Source of the DNA: an uncultured Pseudomonadales bacterium
GTDB lineage: Bacteria > Pseudomonadota > Gammaproteobacteria > Pseudomonadales > UBA7434
Length of the DNA: 36,603 nt
Direction: 5' to 3'
NCBI GenBank assembly: GCA_943788835.1
Contig: CALSRU010000017.1
Span: 1-36,603, forward strand
Shown here: one piece after another, positions 15,086 through 24,588 of the stretch
Layout: every line of letters begins with the position of its first letter
How positions within the stretch are numbered: position 1 is the stretch's first letter
Made by a program: the position numbers and the translations under genes
Notes under the pieces: model-generated
Databases searched by the model: none
What the model was told of the DNA's origin: nothing
The model's input: the letters and a program-made list of their open reading frames with translations, nothing else

Positions 15086-15343
15086 ATGAGTTTATTAATG
15101 CAGGGAAAAGACCTAAATCACCACCAACTATCAACGCAGCCTCACAGCATAAAGTTAAATCCATTGTCCGCCGTTGAAATTGACAATATAAACGTTTTTG
15201 TACCAATTAAAATTCGAGTAGCCGCCTTGCAAGCTCTAATTAATGGCCGTAATCTGCCATTATCTGACGTACATAGCGTTGACATCCAATCACATCAACT
15301 GCTTAAAGCACTCTTGCTCAATAGTGTTGCACACTGGGACTGA
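15086..15343 (+). CDS. Second gene of the Fur-regulated operon, 85-residue unknown protein
   Basis: A GAGGAG ribosome site at 15072-15077 overlaps the stop of the preceding gene and stands 8 bases before this ATG, so translation is real and likely coupled. The protein has a polar N-terminal ~30 residues and then a compact stretch INVFVPIKIRVAALQALINGR with mixed strand and helix character. It ends HQLLKALLLNS. There are no cysteines, no signal peptide and no membrane span. I do not recognise the family. The Fur box upstream of the operon implies a role in iron starvation. It converges with the cation efflux gene at 15407. Confidence 0.75.
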   Translation: MSLLMQGKDLNHHQLSTQPHSIKLNPLSAVEIDNINVFVPIKIRVAALQALINGRNLPLSDVHSVDIQSHQLLKALLLNSVAHWD

Positions 15344-15406
15344 TTGAGGTGGGCACGCGACTGCTTATCCATGCCTATCCTATTCAGCAACCAAAAAATG
15401 GCAAAA

Positions 15407-16336
15407 TCAACTGTTAAATTCTTTTGCCTGGCGCGGTGTACGTGGATTTTCAGGATCCACGGGGTCGGGATGCACGATCACATCGGCCCCACGAATCAGC
15501 TGCGACACTTCTTCTTCAATCCTGTCGACAATTTGGTGCGCCTCAAGCAGCGATAAATTTTCATCAAGGTCGAGATGCATTTGAATAAATCGGTTTTGGC
15601 CCGACTCGCGCGTACGCAAATCATGTATGCCTAATATCTCAGGCTTGGTATTGAGCAGGGCTAACAGCTTGGCTTTTTCGTCGGCGGGAATTTCATGATC
15701 CATTAACTGCTGAAATGATTTAACGCCAATGGCTATTGCACTAAAAAAAATAAAGGCCGCAATAAACATTGCCACAATAGCATCGACGTTAGACCAACCA
15801 TAAAAGCTTAAAGCCAGCGCAGCCAGCACACTGAGGTTAGTGAGCAAGTCAGTAAGATAATGCAGCGAGTCGGTAGCTATCACCGTTGACTGCGTCACGC
15901 GCACCACATGCCGCTGATATAACACCAGTACGGCCGTCAACACCGTAGCAATAAGCATAATGGCTATGCCAACATCAGCGTGTGTCACTTCAACCGTAAA
16001 ACGTAATCGCTCAACTGCGTGCACCACCAAAAAAATCGCCGATGCACAAATAAAGCCCACCTGTAGTAAACCCACCAGTGGCTCGGCTTTACCATGCCCG
16101 AAACGGTGCTCGGGGTCAGGCGGTGTAAGCGAATAACGCACCGCCAACAAATTGATCACCGACACAATCGCATCGAGCGCCGAATCCATTAACGAAGCAA
16201 GAATACTGAGCGAACCGGTCATCACCCAGCCCACGAGCTTTATCACAATCAGCACCGACGCTATTGCAACCGATGCATAAGTTGCGCGTCGCATCAGGGC
16301 TTTATTGTGCTCGCTCGTGCCAGTTTGTCTATTCAA
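15407..16336 (-). CDS. fieF: FieF-type cation diffusion facilitator (Fe/Zn efflux)
   Basis: 309 residues of the CDF family: about six membrane spans, then a cytoplasmic metal-binding domain (DLRTRESGQNRFIQMHLDLD). It exchanges cytoplasmic divalent metal for protons. The transport site is complete as in E. coli FieF/YiiP: D51 and D55 in span 2 (LMDSALDA) and H159 and D163 in span 5 (DSLHYLTDLL), a constant offset of 6 residues from E. coli. HRFGHGKAEPL is the conserved loop after span 2. The start is a TTG at 16336 with GAGCGG upstream; an ATG at 16294 would cut the conserved N-terminus. It converges with the Fur-controlled pair, an iron-themed neighbourhood. Actual metal preference cannot be read from sequence. 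Confidence 0.92.
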   Translation of the reverse strand: MNRQTGTSEHNKALMRRATYASVAIASVLIVIKLVGWVMTGSLSILASLMDSALDAIVSVINLLAVRYSLTPPDPEHRFGHGKAEPLVGLLQVGFICASAIFLVVHAVERLRFTVEVTHADVGIAIMLIATVLTAVLVLYQRHVVRVTQSTVIATDSLHYLTDLLTNLSVLAALALSFYGWSNVDAIVAMFIAAFIFFSAIAIGVKSFQQLMDHEIPADEKAKLLALLNTKPEILGIHDLRTRESGQNRFIQMHLDLDENLSLLEAHQIVDRIEEEVSQLIRGADVIVHPDPVDPENPRTPRQAKEFNS

Positions 16337-16427
16337 GGGCCGCTCGGATAAAGGATTAACAGGGCGTTATTTCCATTATAGTACGGCCGCACAACTGAAC
16401 ACATAGCCGCACCACGAGCGCTATCAC

Positions 16428-16727
16428 TCAGGGCAAAACCTTCTTAAACGGCTTTACGACCACCTTTGCATGAATATTGTTGAGCACATAGGGATCTTGG
16501 TCAGCCCAAGCCTGGGCAGCTTGGAGTGAATCAAACTGCGCCACAATTAAACTGCCTGTAACGCCACAACTGGCAAAATCTTCAGTGTCTGCTGCGGGAT
16601 GCGGGCCAGCCACCAATAGCTTGCCAGCATTGTTAAGCTCGGTTAAACGCTCAAGGTGAGCTGCACGATGCTCAACGCGCAGCGGCCAACTATTGTCAAC
16701 GTCTTCACTAATAATGGCGTACCACAT
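16428..16727 (-). CDS. yciI: YciI family protein
   Basis: 99 residues, close to the 98 of E. coli YciI. Typical features are MWYAIISEDVDNS at the start, RVEHRAAHLERL with H20 and H24, and LLVAGPHPA. The family has a ferredoxin-like fold with a buried His-Asp pair; the biochemical role is unclear, and related domains occur in muconolactone isomerase-like enzymes. GGAGA lies 5 bases before the ATG. It is 91 bp upstream of fieF on the same strand and may share a transcript with it. Confidence 0.9.
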   Translation of the reverse strand: MWYAIISEDVDNSWPLRVEHRAAHLERLTELNNAGKLLVAGPHPAADTEDFASCGVTGSLIVAQFDSLQAAQAWADQDPYVLNNIHAKVVVKPFKKVLP

Positions 16728-16801
16728 GTTATCTCCGGCTTCGATGAAAGGTAGGTTGAGGTTGTTGCTGGCGAAACGCTTACTTATCTCATTTAAAAGT
16801 C

Positions 16802-16852
16802 ATTGTTGTGTTCGATGCCATTGCTATTGTTGTTTTATTCGATGGGATTGCT
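16802..16852. repeat. Imperfect tandem duplication of 24/27 bp
   Basis: Unit 1 (16802-16825) and unit 2 (16826-16852) share ATTGTTGT at the start, TTCGATG in the middle and ATTGCT at the end. Unit 2 has three extra bases. It lies between yciI and the BKACE gene, upstream of both. Function unknown. Confidence 0.75.
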
Positions 16853-16875
16853 TTAGCTGAGTTTGTTATTTTAAG

Positions 16876-16903
16876 TTTACTCGGCGGTTGGGCGCGTTAC
16901 AAT
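16876..16903 (+). promoter_or_regulatory. Candidate promoter of the BKACE gene
   Basis: TTTACT (16876-16881), 16 bases, TACAAT (16898-16903), about 120 bp before the ATG at 17023. The -10 box is good and the -35 box moderate. Confidence 0.4.
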
Positions 16904-17022
16904 CGCTTACGCATCTGCCCTGCTCTCTTTGCTGAGCGCACATACCAAATATACTGATACAAACGTTTACTGCATGGGCACTCAAGCTCCATTCACCTGA
17001 CACCCAATCATAAGGTAACCCA

Positions 17023-17880
17023 ATGACTACGCAATCGACTCAACCTGTTTGGCTAGAAGTTGCCTTAAACGGTGCCGCAGGCCAAGCCATGCAGCCTAAT
17101 ATTCCCATAACGCCCAGCGCTATTATTGAGCAAGGCATTGCATGCGCAAAAGAAGGCGCAGCCATCATACACTTGCATGTTTACGATGAGCACGGCCAAC
17201 CCACCGAAGACGCCGATTTATACACCCGCGTCATCGAGGGCATACGAGAACAATGCGATGCCATTGTGTACCCGACGCTCGCCCTGCACGGCACCATTGC
17301 TGAGCGCTATGCCCCCATTAAAACACTCGCGCAACGCGGCCTACTCGAATGGGCGGTGGTGGATCCAGGCAGCGTCAACATCACGCATCCTATACACATT
17401 GAAGCCTCGCTAGACGGCCTTTGCTACACCAACCCCGACGATCATATTAAAGCGGGCTTGGCCCTAGCTGAGGCCGATGGCTGGCGGCCCGCTTACGCTA
17501 TTTACGAACCGGGCTTTGCGCGCTTAGGAGCAGCCTTGGCGGCGCAGCATTCTGCGTTAAAAACGCCCATTTACCGCCTTATGTTTTCCGACCACTTGCT
17601 GTTTGGAACCACACCCAGCGAGTTCGCACTCGAATTCTATGCGCAACACCTAGAAAAAACATGCCCTACAGCACCGTGGATGATCTCTGGGCTCGATGCC
17701 AATGTTGAAGGCCTCATGCCTATGGCATTAGAACTGGGCGCTCACCTGCGCGTAGGGCTCGAAGACGCGCCCCTAGGCACAACGCTTAGTAATGACGAGC
17801 TGCTTGAACAAGGGCTCAAAGCCATTCAGAACTCGGGCCGGCCATTGGCTACAGCCCATGAAATTCGGCAATGCGGGTAG
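17023..17880 (+). CDS. BKACE family protein (DUF849, beta-keto acid cleavage enzyme)
   Basis: 285 residues, the usual length of DUF849/BKACE enzymes. These are zinc TIM barrels that cleave a beta-keto acid with acetyl-CoA to a CoA thioester and acetoacetate. The zinc-binding HLH motif is present (AAIIHLHVYD, H50 and H52), and the C-terminal RVGLEDA (E247) supplies the third protein ligand region. The family is broad in substrate (3-keto-5-aminohexanoate, dehydrocarnitine and others). No carnitine or lysine degradation genes are nearby, so the substrate cannot be inferred. AAGGTAA serves as ribosome site. The gene stands alone between its own candidate promoter and a minus-strand region. Confidence 0.9.
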   Translation: MTTQSTQPVWLEVALNGAAGQAMQPNIPITPSAIIEQGIACAKEGAAIIHLHVYDEHGQPTEDADLYTRVIEGIREQCDAIVYPTLALHGTIAERYAPIKTLAQRGLLEWAVVDPGSVNITHPIHIEASLDGLCYTNPDDHIKAGLALAEADGWRPAYAIYEPGFARLGAALAAQHSALKTPIYRLMFSDHLLFGTTPSEFALEFYAQHLEKTCPTAPWMISGLDANVEGLMPMALELGAHLRVGLEDAPLGTTLSNDELLEQGLKAIQNSGRPLATAHEIRQCG

Positions 17881-17941
17881 CAACTAACACAATGAAATGG
17901 AGTAATGGGAAGAAACAATTATGTTCGTACGAAAACGTCAT

Positions 17942-18082
17942 TTAGCGATCAATAGGTAAGCTCACAGGGCCTTGAAAGCTGCTTAACTCCTCAAACCACC
18001 ATAAGGCACGTGCGGGTGGTGGTAACTTTACAACCCAAGGTTGTTTTAGTGAGATAGTTTTTAACGCAGCGCCTTCTGGCAA
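17942..18082 (-). CDS. Possible 46-residue small ORF or gene remnant
   Basis: On the minus strand an open frame from TTG at 18082 to TAA at 17942 encodes LPEGAALKTISLKQPWVV, then KLPPPARALWWFEELSSF and QGPVSLPIDR. Its composition (WWFEELSSFQGP, proline turns) looks protein-like rather than random, but no family is recognised and no clear Shine-Dalgarno site precedes it. An overlapping frame upstream (18061-18180) ends inside it, so a frameshifted remnant of a longer gene is possible. It lies just downstream of the tRNA-Pro terminator, a place where inserted DNA often decays. Confidence 0.3.
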   Translation of the reverse strand: MPEGAALKTISLKQPWVVKLPPPARALWWFEELSSFQGPVSLPIDR

Positions 18083-18178
18083 TCGACGCTTTTATCGGCA
18101 GCTTGAGATATACGACAAAAAGGCAACGCTTTGACCGGCAAATGATCCTGTCGCTTAGCCGAGTGCCCGAAAATATAC

Positions 18179-18219
18179 ATAAACAAAAAAGCCACCCATT
18201 AGGTGGCTTTTTTGTTTAT
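18179..18219 (-). terminator. Intrinsic terminator of tRNA-Pro, long symmetric arms
   Basis: ATAAACAAAAAAGCCACC (18179-18196), loop CATTA, and its perfect complement (18202-18219). On the minus strand it starts at the last base of the tRNA-Pro CCA. The AT part of the arms is identical to that of the tRNA-Ser terminator at 217-256, while the GC core differs. It should work in both directions. Confidence 0.9.
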
Positions 18220-18295
18220 GGTCGGGACGGCAGGATTTGAACCTGCGACCACTACACCCCCAGTGTAGTGCGCTACCAGACTGCGCTACGCCCCG
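18219..18295 (-). tRNA. tRNA-Pro(GGG)
   Basis: 77 nt on the minus strand with encoded CCA. Acceptor CGGGGCG pairs with CGTCCCG. Anticodon stem-loop CTACA-CTGGGGG-TGTAG gives anticodon GGG (genomic 18259-18261). T-arm GCAGGTTCAAATCCTGC is regular. It follows the merR-like gene by 64 bp without a clear promoter of its own, the same order as in Pseudomonas, so it is probably processed from the longer transcript. Confidence 0.97.
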
Positions 18296-18359
18296 AATTT
18301 TTTGCTTGAAATTGGTAAGGAGGATACTACGTAAAAAAGGATTTCCGATGCAGACTCTA

Positions 18360-18716
18360 TCAGGCCTTTAATACTTCAAGAACGTCTTCAAGCTCACCGA
18401 TCATTTGCTTGAGGAGTTGCTGCGATTGCGAACCATCATCTTTTGCTTTGTCGCCAGTGAGCTGCAGCCTTGCACCACCAATAGTGTAGCCTTGGTTGTA
18501 GAGCAAGCTACGGATTTGGCGAATCATGATGACGTCTTGGCGTTGGTAATAACGGCGGTTACCGCGGCGCTTTACCGGCTTTAACTGAGGGAATTCTTGC
18601 TCCCAATAACGCAATACATGCGGTTTAACCGCGCACAAGTCGCTGACTTCACCAATGGTGAAATAACGTTTCCCGGGTATTACCGGGAGCTCTTCATTGT
18701 TGCTCGGTTCCAACAT
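18360..18716 (-). CDS. MerR family transcriptional regulator (downstream of ihfA)
   Basis: 118 residues with an N-terminal MerR winged helix: [23 protein letters not shown] followed by [13 protein letters not shown], about residues 17-62. A short coiled helix ([20 protein letters not shown]) ends the protein, and no metal-binding cysteines follow, so it is not a classical metal sensor. The gene is conserved directly after ihfA in pseudomonads and relatives, where its target is not well defined. Its ATG lies inside the end of ihfA (23-bp overlap), suggesting translational coupling. Confidence 0.92.
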   Translation of the reverse strand: MLEPSNNEELPVIPGKRYFTIGEVSDLCAVKPHVLRYWEQEFPQLKPVKRRGNRRYYQRQDVIMIRQIRSLLYNQGYTIGGARLQLTGDKAKDDGSQSQQLLKQMIGELEDVLEVLKA

Positions 18717-18996
18717 AGGTTTCTACTTGTTGCTTGAGTTTTTGACCAGGTTTAAATGTTACCACGCGCCGTGCAGAAATTGGAATCTCTTCGCCGGTTT
18801 TGGGGTTGCGGCCTGGCCGCTGCTTTTTGTCACGTAAATCAAAATTGCCAAAGCCCGACAATTTGACTGTTTCGTTGGTTTCAAGCGCTGCACGAATTTC
18901 TTCAAAAAACAGCTCAACAATTTCTTTCGCTTCTCGCTTGTTTAAACCCAATTCATTAAATAACCTTTCGGCCATTTCTGCTTTGGTTAGCGCCAT
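18694..18996 (-). CDS. ihfA: Integration host factor subunit alpha
   Basis: 100 residues of the HU/IHF family. IHF bends DNA sharply as an alpha-beta heterodimer and assists recombination, replication and transcription. [28 protein letters not shown] is the helical dimer base, [14 protein letters not shown] the first strands, and [14 protein letters not shown] the beta arm with the proline that intercalates DNA. Position after pheT with 65 bp between them matches the pheST-ihfA operon of gammaproteobacteria. Confidence 0.97.
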   Translation of the reverse strand: MALTKAEMAERLFNELGLNKREAKEIVELFFEEIRAALETNETVKLSGFGNFDLRDKKQRPGRNPKTGEEIPISARRVVTFKPGQKLKQQVETYVGTEQQ

Positions 18997-19061
18997 CTCT
19001 GATCACCTTTTCGGTTACCGTTGCAGTCGCCACCGCCGCAAATTTTTGCAGGGCTTACGCG

Positions 19062-21521
19062 CTACCTCAACGAAGCATTAAACTGCTCCTGTAACGCTGC
19101 GACAACCTCATTGGTCAGGGTTGCAACTTCTTCATCGTTTAGTGTTCGCAAGGGGTGCTGCCAAGTAAGACCGAGACCTATACTTTGCATACCTTCACCA
19201 ACGCCATCTCCGCTATAGCGGTCAAATACAATCAGGCTTTGTAACTCATTGCGGGCCGCTCTTCTGGCACAAGCCAGTACATCACCCACTAATACCGCCT
19301 GATCAACAATTACCGCCAAGTCTCTTCTCACTTCAGGAAACTTCGATAATTCTTTGAATTCTGGCACTTTTTTCTCAGAAATCAAGTTTAAATGTAATTC
19401 AAAGACCCAAATGTCGTGATCAATGTCTAAGCTGCGCTGCAATTCGGGGTGAAGGAGGCCCACTAGACCCACCACTTTGCCCGCTAAACTGACCACGGCA
19501 CTTTGGCCAGGGTGCATGTAAGGGTAGCTTTCGCCGCCCTCTATCGTGCGAAATTCCACCGCTTTGGCCGCAGTGTGACCAGTTAGCGCCAATAATGACT
19601 CAACATCACCCTTTATGTCGTAAAAATCGAAGGGGTCGGGCTTCTGGCCAGGCGCCCCATTGGACTCTGGTTTAGACATCCACGACTCAGGCACGCGATC
19701 ACCGCACAATAATCCAGCCAGCGCTGGGGTTTGCGCCAAGGAGCCATCTAAATCTTTAATCGCGCCATCGGCTTGGGGGACAAATCGCAACCCCATTTCA
19801 AACAACTGCAAACGCTTCTGTTGCCGACTTAGATTGTAGGCCGCAGCTGTGACCAAACCAGGCAGCAGGCTCGTGCGCATAACCGACATATCACTCGCGA
19901 TTGGGTTAACCAGCGTCACGCCAGAGGCATCATTAAAAAATTGGCTGTGTAATTGCGGGGCGATAAAACTGTAGGTAATGGCTTCTCGATAACCGCGAGC
20001 TACCAACTGCTGGCGAAAAACACCGGCGCGCGTAGACGACTCAGGCTTCAACGAAAAAGTCATAGGCGCTAGAGGCGGCTCGACAGGCAAGTTTTCGTAA
20101 CCATAAATACGCGCTAACTCTTCGAGCAAGTCAGCCTCGCAGGCAATATCAAAGCGATGCGGCGGCACCGTTATTTGCCAACCATGATCCATGTGGCGTG
20201 GAACAAAATCGAGCCGTGACAAAATATCGTTAACTTGAACGTCAGGCATCTCAAAACCTAATACGCGCTTAATGCGCGCTGCCCGCAAATCAACATGCTG
20301 CTGCGTATGTAGCTGACCGGCATCAGCTAAATTGATTGGACCTGCCTCACCGCCAGTAATCGACAATAATAATTCGGTGGCACGTTCAATCGCGCGCTCT
20401 TGACCCAAGCGGTCGACCCCTCGCTCAAAACGATGCGATGAATCGGTGTGCATACCCAGCTGCCGAGCTTTACCCGCATGTTGCTGAGGGACAAAAAAAG
20501 CCGCTTCAAGTAATACGTGCTGGGTGGCACTGGATACCGCTGAACTGGCTCCTCCCATAATACCGGCCACCGCTAACGCTTGCTTAGCATCTGCGATAAC
20601 TAACATATCGGCATCAAGTTCAACGGAGCTATCATCTAACAAGGTTATTTTTTCGCCCTGCTGGGCGTGGCGAACCTCAATATCTCCAGCAATTTTATCT
20701 ATATCGAACGCGTGCAAAGGCTGGCCTAACTCCAGCATGACATAGTTGGTAACATCCACCACCGCATCGATACTGCGCAATCCAGCGCGGCGAAGTTTTT
20801 CACGCATCCAAAGCGGAGTTTCAGCCGATGCATCCACATTGCAGATCACGCGTCCAACATAGCGTGGACAATAGGCTGGCGCCCGAAGATGCACAGTAGT
20901 TACTGTATCGATCTGTGCCGGTGTACTGGGCATTGCAGGTGCGCTGATGCGTGTACTCGTCAACACGCCCACCTCGCGCGCCACACCCATCACCGATAGG
21001 CAATCGCCACGATTAGGCGTTAAATCAAGTTCAATCACCGCATCATCTAAGCCTAACAAAGTGCGCACATCATCACCTACTGGCGCGTCAGCCGGCAATA
21101 TCATCAGCCCGTCCACCGTGTCCTCTAGGCCTAGCTCAGAGGCACCACATAGCATGCCAAACGATTCAACACCGCGAAGCTTAGCCTTTTTTATGGCCAT
21201 GCTCGGCTCGCCGTCAGTGCTTGCAGGTAAGGCCGCGCCGACTTTAGCAAACGGTATTTTTATTCCTGCCGCAGCATTAGATGCGCCACACACCACTTGA
21301 AAATTACTCATGCCATCAGTGACGCTGCAGACACGCAACTTCTCGGCATCGGGATGCGGCTCAACGCCCTCAATCAAACCCACCACTACACCGCTAAACT
21401 CGGGCGCTGCTGGCTCTACGGCATCGACCTCAAGGCCTGCCATTGTTAAGGCGTGCACCAACTCTTGAGTCGAGACCGACGGATTTACCCATTCTCGTAA
21501 CCAGGCTTCACTGACTTTCAT
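19062..21521 (-). CDS. pheT: Phenylalanyl-tRNA synthetase beta subunit
   Basis: PheT forms the alpha2-beta2 enzyme with PheS, binds tRNA-Phe and edits mischarged tyrosine. 819 residues, about 25 more than the E. coli and Pseudomonas proteins. The order is: EMAP-type tRNA-binding OB fold near 40-150 (VVVGLIEGVEPHPDAEKLRVC), B3/B4 editing module (LDLTPNRGDCLSVMGVAREV and later), B5 domain, catalytic-like core, and C-terminal anticodon-binding FDX-ACB domain (FKELSKFPEVRRDLAVIVD to the end). Extra residues near IKDLDGSLAQTP and ESNGAPGQKPDPFDF account for part of the extra length. It lies 99 bp after pheS and is surely cotranscribed. Confidence 0.97.
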   Translation of the reverse strand: MKVSEAWLREWVNPSVSTQELVHALTMAGLEVDAVEPAAPEFSGVVVGLIEGVEPHPDAEKLRVCSVTDGMSNFQVVCGASNAAAGIKIPFAKVGAALPASTDGEPSMAIKKAKLRGVESFGMLCGASELGLEDTVDGLMILPADAPVGDDVRTLLGLDDAVIELDLTPNRGDCLSVMGVAREVGVLTSTRISAPAMPSTPAQIDTVTTVHLRAPAYCPRYVGRVICNVDASAETPLWMREKLRRAGLRSIDAVVDVTNYVMLELGQPLHAFDIDKIAGDIEVRHAQQGEKITLLDDSSVELDADMLVIADAKQALAVAGIMGGASSAVSSATQHVLLEAAFFVPQQHAGKARQLGMHTDSSHRFERGVDRLGQERAIERATELLLSITGGEAGPINLADAGQLHTQQHVDLRAARIKRVLGFEMPDVQVNDILSRLDFVPRHMDHGWQITVPPHRFDIACEADLLEELARIYGYENLPVEPPLAPMTFSLKPESSTRAGVFRQQLVARGYREAITYSFIAPQLHSQFFNDASGVTLVNPIASDMSVMRTSLLPGLVTAAAYNLSRQQKRLQLFEMGLRFVPQADGAIKDLDGSLAQTPALAGLLCGDRVPESWMSKPESNGAPGQKPDPFDFYDIKGDVESLLALTGHTAAKAVEFRTIEGGESYPYMHPGQSAVVSLAGKVVGLVGLLHPELQRSLDIDHDIWVFELHLNLISEKKVPEFKELSKFPEVRRDLAVIVDQAVLVGDVLACARRAARNELQSLIVFDRYSGDGVGEGMQSIGLGLTWQHPLRTLNDEEVATLTNEVVAALQEQFNASLR

Positions 21522-21620
21522 CGCTTTGTACTATCCGTATTTATCATCATCTAATGGACAGTCATCAGATCGATCTAATGACTGTGCTCAACACGCTATC
21601 TGTAAGGCCTTACTTGCCAC

Positions 21621-23080
<1,460 letters not shown>

Positions 23081-23437
23081 TTAGGCTAGCGCGGCCTTAG
23101 CCGCATCAACCACTTTACTAAATGCTGGCTTATCGTGAACAGCAAGATCGGCCAACACGCGACGATCAAGAATAATTCCAGCTTTTTTCAAACCTGCAAT
23201 AAAGCGGCTATAGCTAAGACCATTGGCTCTAGAAGCTGCATTAACGCGAGTGATCCACAAAGCGCGAAACTGGCGCTTACGCTGACGACGGTCACGGTAA
23301 GCATACTGAGCGGCTTTAGTGACCGCCTGCTTTGCCACACGAAAAACACGTGAACGCGCTCCGTAATAGCCTTTGGCTAACTTTAAGATTTTTTTGTGTC
23401 TGCGACGCGCTACAACACCGCGCTTTACTCTTGCCAT
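23081..23437 (-). CDS. rplT: 50S ribosomal protein L20
   Basis: 118 residues, the standard length. [30 protein letters not shown] is the basic N-terminal extension that threads into 23S rRNA. The C-terminal half ([24 protein letters not shown]) is the globular part that in E. coli also represses the rpmI-rplT mRNA. It follows rpmI by 81 bp in the conserved infC-rpmI-rplT order. Confidence 0.98.
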   Translation of the reverse strand: MARVKRGVVARRRHKKILKLAKGYYGARSRVFRVAKQAVTKAAQYAYRDRRQRKRQFRALWITRVNAASRANGLSYSRFIAGLKKAGIILDRRVLADLAVHDKPAFSKVVDAAKAALA

Positions 23438-23518
23438 GATAATTGATCCTGGTTGTAAACCTGTTAACTAAATCTGGATGATCGAAACACTGCTTGCAAT
23501 TAAACGAGTACAACTCTT

Positions 23519-23713
23519 TTAATTATTACGCATCATTTTGTCGATAAGTGGCTTATCAGCCGCATCAATGATCGACGTGCCGCGAAGCTGACGCTTACGC
23601 TTAGTCGTCATCTTAGTTAAGATGTGGCTCTTGTTGGCGCTTTTGCGCTTGTAACCGGCTGCGGTTTTCTTGAAACGCTTTGCCGCGCCGCTGTGTACTT
23701 TTGCTTTTGGCAT
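23519..23713 (-). CDS. rpmI: 50S ribosomal protein L35
   Basis: 64 residues from the ATG at 23713 ([20 protein letters not shown]), which is the family start; an upstream frame to 23776 is not coding. The protein is strongly basic and ends with the typical [10 protein letters not shown]. Its leader between infC and rpmI contains a perfect 12-bp inverted repeat at 23815-23841 that may matter for L20 control. Confidence 0.97.
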   Translation of the reverse strand: MPKAKVHSGAAKRFKKTAAGYKRKSANKSHILTKMTTKRKRQLRGTSIIDAADKPLIDKMMRNN

Positions 23714-23814
23714 TTTACTATCTCTCGTTAATCGAACTTCTAATATACAAGCTGTAAAAGCTCGTTGTCTGCGCATCTGGCTAATATGCCAGGTATGCTT
23801 AACCTTCCTCTACT

Positions 23815-23841
23815 AATGTTTAAAGAGCTTCTTTAAACATT
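23815..23841 (-). promoter_or_regulatory. Perfect 12-bp inverted repeat in the infC-rpmI leader
   Basis: AATGTTTAAAGA (23815-23826), centre GCT, TCTTTAAACATT (23830-23841). As RNA on the minus strand it would be a long AU-rich hairpin about 100 nt before rpmI. There is no T-run, so it is not a standard terminator. The core TTCTTTAAACA recurs in the thrS-infC gap. A role in autoregulation or RNA processing is a guess. Confidence 0.6.
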
Positions 23842-23899
23842 CTTATCTATTAGCTAAACGTGCCTTACTAGCTAACGTCTTATTTTATTCTTGGTCAGC

Positions 23900-24427
23900 C
23901 TAGCGGTTTTTTCTTGGCGCTATAACCATCGACATTTGCCGACCTTCCATTTTTGGAAATTGCTCTACAGAGCCCAGCTCCTCTAGATCAGCCTCTACGC
24001 GCTTGAGTAACTCCAAGCCTATCTTTTGGTGAGCCATCTCACGGCCGCGAAAGCGAAGTGTGACTTTAGCTTTGTCACCGGCTTCTAAAAAACGCGTTAA
24101 GTTGCGCAATTTAACCGCGTAATCGCCGTCTTCAGTGCCTGGGCGAAACTTGATCTCTTTAACTTGAATCTGCTTTTGCTTCTTTTTCGAGGCCGCTTTT
24201 TTCTTTTTGATATCGAATAAATGCTTGCCGTAGTCCATTATTTTGCAGACTATTGGATCACTATCTCCGGCAATTAGCACGAGGTCTAGCGATGCCTCAC
24301 GCGCCGCCGTGAGCGCCACCTCTCTCGTCACAACACCGACTTGTTCGCCATCGGCGCCGATCAAACGGAGCTCTTTGGCCTCGATCGCTTCGTTAATAAT
24401 CGCCCGCTTGCTATCTTTACCCTTCAC
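23900..24427 (-). CDS. infC: Translation initiation factor IF-3
   Basis: 175 residues. IF3 keeps 30S subunits free and checks the start codon. The N-terminal domain ends at [14 protein letters not shown], a lysine-rich linker follows, and the C-terminal domain holds [19 protein letters not shown] and [14 protein letters not shown]. The start is the GTG at 24427: an in-frame TAG lies 3 codons upstream, and GTG AAG GGT AAA matches the start of E. coli IF3 (MKGGK), which uses the rare codon ATT. The enteric AUU-based autoregulation therefore may be altered here. No strong Shine-Dalgarno site is visible. It follows thrS by 161 bp, a wider gap than in E. coli. Confidence 0.96.
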   Translation of the reverse strand: MKGKDSKRAIINEAIEAKELRLIGADGEQVGVVTREVALTAAREASLDLVLIAGDSDPIVCKIMDYGKHLFDIKKKKAASKKKQKQIQVKEIKFRPGTEDGDYAVKLRNLTRFLEAGDKAKVTLRFRGREMAHQKIGLELLKRVEADLEELGSVEQFPKMEGRQMSMVIAPRKNR

Positions 24428-24503
24428 GCTTGGCTACCAACGCTTTGAATTTGCTTAATAATCAGTGCTCCTCAATGAATAATACTAACGCTTGCTCATC
24501 ACT

Positions 24504-24523
24504 GTAGTTTCTTTAAACACTAC
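24504..24523 (-). promoter_or_regulatory. Small stem-loop in the thrS-infC gap sharing a motif with the rpmI leader
   Basis: GTAGT (24504-24508) and ACTAC (24519-24523) flank TTCTTTAAAC. The 11-mer TTCTTTAAACA (24509-24519) is identical to bases 23829-23839 of the infC-rpmI inverted repeat. A shared element in two leaders of one operon hints at common control, but the motif is short and AT-rich. Confidence 0.4.
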
Positions 24524-24588
24524 GAGTTTCTTACCCTTTTATCGGTCTTTATCTACGTTGCCCGACCTACGTTACGCGACCCTCAGGC

